DNA of 64,000 nt from positions 124,001 to 188,000 of the forward strand of contig NZ_FRCY01000002.1 in assembly GCF_900143075.1 (NCBI RefSeq). The letters are read 5' to 3'. Within the stretch, counting starts at the first letter, position 1. Every line of letters starts with the position of its first letter. The notes beneath the pieces are model-generated. The model was not told the origin of the DNA and did no database searches. It worked only from the letters and a program-made list of their open reading frames with translations. Origin of the DNA: Cyclobacterium lianum (GTDB taxonomy: Bacteria > Bacteroidota > Bacteroidia > Cytophagales > Cyclobacteriaceae). This document shows, in pieces, positions 62,996 to 64,000 of this stretch. Both the position numbers and the translations under genes were made by a program.

Positions 62996-64000
62996 TTAGT
63001 TATATCCATCATTCTGAACCAACTCGGGATTGATATCCAGTTCCCTTTGTGGAATGGGCAGGATGGTCTTGTCTTCACCGGCTTGTGAAGCTGCATAATG
63101 CTCATCCGATTCTGGGCGTAGAGCCCGTCCATACCGTAGCAAATCCATCCTTCTGTGGCCTTCAAATGCAAGTTCTTTTCTCCTTTCTTCCAGAATGAAA
63201 TCCACAAAATCCGCTGTTCCGGAAAAATCTCCGGCCGCAACCTCTGCCAATCCAGCCCTCTCCCTCAACTGGTTGATGAGGTCCAGGGATTCCGCATTTA
63301 CTCCCTCAAGTTGGGCCAGGGCTTCTGCCCTGTTCAACACCACTTCTGTAGTCCGGATAATAGGAGAATTGTCGGAATTATTGATCGCATCGGGAAATTT
63401 GGTGGTGTATATTCTTCCATTGTCACCTTCCTTTGAGATCTCTGTAATCCTGCGGTCATTCGCATCGTAGGCTGCCAGAAGGTTGGCAGAAAAAGGAGCA
63501 TCACCCCTGGCACCGTCTTCAGCAGGATTGTAGTAGGAAGCCCAGCCACCAGAGCCGGTACGACCGTTATCTATTTCTGAATTCTGAATGGCGAAAACAT
63601 ATTCCTGATTATTTTCGCCCCAAAATCCATAATTGGCTGCCAATCCATAAAGGTCTTCGTTTTCCAGTACATTCTGTGCCCGTTCGGCTGCCTGTTGCCA
63701 TTCGCCGCGATAAAGGTGTACCCTGGAAAGCAGGGCGTTTGCTGCGCCTTGAGTAGCTCTGCCTCTGGTAAAGGATGCCGAACCGTAAGATACCGGCAAA
63801 TCCGGCACTGCTGAGGTAAGGTCATCCAGAATAAAAGCATGTACTTCTCCTACGGTGCTCCTGGGATAGCCAACGATTTCGCCGGTAAAGGCATCTGCAA
63901 CAATGGGAATTCCGGGAGAGGATTCACCTTGCTGTATGGGTTGGCCAAACAGGTTCACCATCTGAAACATCAGCAGGGCACGCATGAATTTGGCCTCTGC
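62996..64000 (-). CDS. SusD/RagB-family lipoprotein, N terminus outside window
   Basis: 335 codons are visible; the frame is open past the right edge, so the lipobox and first TPR helices are missing. Seen: VNLFGQPIQQGESSPGIPIV, the TPR helix ATQGAANALLSRVHLYRGEWQQAAERAQNVL, RTTEVVLNRAEALAQLEGV and the C-terminal EERRKELAFEGHRRMDLLRYGRAL, then ILPIPQRELDINPELVQNDGYN, all classic SusD marks. It binds glycans with a SusC porin, whose gene should lie to the right. Confidence 0.93.
   Translation of the reverse strand, partial: AEAKFMRALLMFQMVNLFGQPIQQGESSPGIPIVADAFTGEIVGYPRSTVGEVHAFILDDLTSAVPDLPVSYGSASFTRGRATQGAANALLSRVHLYRGEWQQAAERAQNVLENEDLYGLAANYGFWGENNQEYVFAIQNSEIDNGRTGSGGWASYYNPAEDGARGDAPFSANLLAAYDANDRRITEISKEGDNGRIYTTKFPDAINNSDNSPIIRTTEVVLNRAEALAQLEGVNAESLDLINQLRERAGLAEVAAGDFSGTADFVDFILEERRKELAFEGHRRMDLLRYGRALRPESDEHYAASQAGEDKTILPIPQRELDINPELVQNDGYN

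Overview
The window is a stretch of chromosome from a member of the Bacteroidota, most likely order Cytophagales (Cyclobacteriaceae-like). The signs are a type IX secretion C-terminal sorting domain, a PorD/DUF4835 protein, a SusD/RagB lipoprotein, a FecI/FecR-type sigma/anti-sigma pair, and several promoters of the Bacteroidota form (TTG, 19-21 bases, TAnnTTTG). No ribosomal RNA, CRISPR array, prophage or complete insertion sequence was seen. Both edges cut genes: an OstA-like gene on the left and a susD gene on the right.

Layout. 1-7.7 kb (+): an OstA-like gene, a T9SS-sorted protein, then bamD-rpoZ-coaBC-porD-recN and fabI. 7.9-19.1 kb (-): a nine-gene branched-chain amino acid operon, ilvD-ilvB-ilvN-ilvC-leuA-leuC-leuD-cimA-leuB, preceded by a 15-residue leader peptide, a candidate antiterminator and an intrinsic terminator. 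19.6-29.6 kb: core genes (ispE, an EamA transporter, an LptF/LptG permease, tgt, a glycosyltransferase, an ECF sigma factor, rsmG, der, era, initiator tRNA-Met, a GIY-YIG protein). 29.7-48 kb: an accessory region rich in broken genes (MFS remnant, nonsense-interrupted serine hydrolase, CobW-family ruin, truncated ABC ATPase) with two AraC-type regulators, a Vat-like acetyltransferase, small envelope proteins, two palindromes that may be zinc-regulator sites, and a GH43-like/GH29 fusion. 48.2-52.8 kb (-): an ECF sigma/FecR pair flanked by two paralogous surface-repeat proteins, one of which carries an STN domain. 53.2-64 kb: pdhA, recF, DoxX, a sugar nucleotidyltransferase, glnB-amtB, an M1 peptidase whose signal sequence is split by a pentanucleotide repeat, a HupE-like protein, a DUF6702 protein and susD.

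The most interesting items are regulatory. (1) The ilv leader peptide is MFILVSLVVLIVIII, and mutually exclusive antiterminator/terminator hairpins follow it: a complete transcription attenuator. (2) A 49-bp element occurs three times without gaps, always exactly 21 bases upstream of a TTTG box whose usual TA is replaced by CA. A fourth, half-conserved copy keeps the same spacing. The sites precede two outer-membrane-like proteins, a glycine-zipper peptide and the Vat-like acetyltransferase, and cluster around a TolB-like/TPR/AraC regulator: a candidate small regulon. (3) A (CTTTT)4 tract puts the M1 peptidase signal peptide out of frame; three copies would restore it, as in a phase-variable gene. 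(4) The FecI/FecR pair is coupled to an STN/repeat barrel protein rather than to a TonB-dependent receptor.

All calls rest on reading the sequence and recalled family features; no database search was run.
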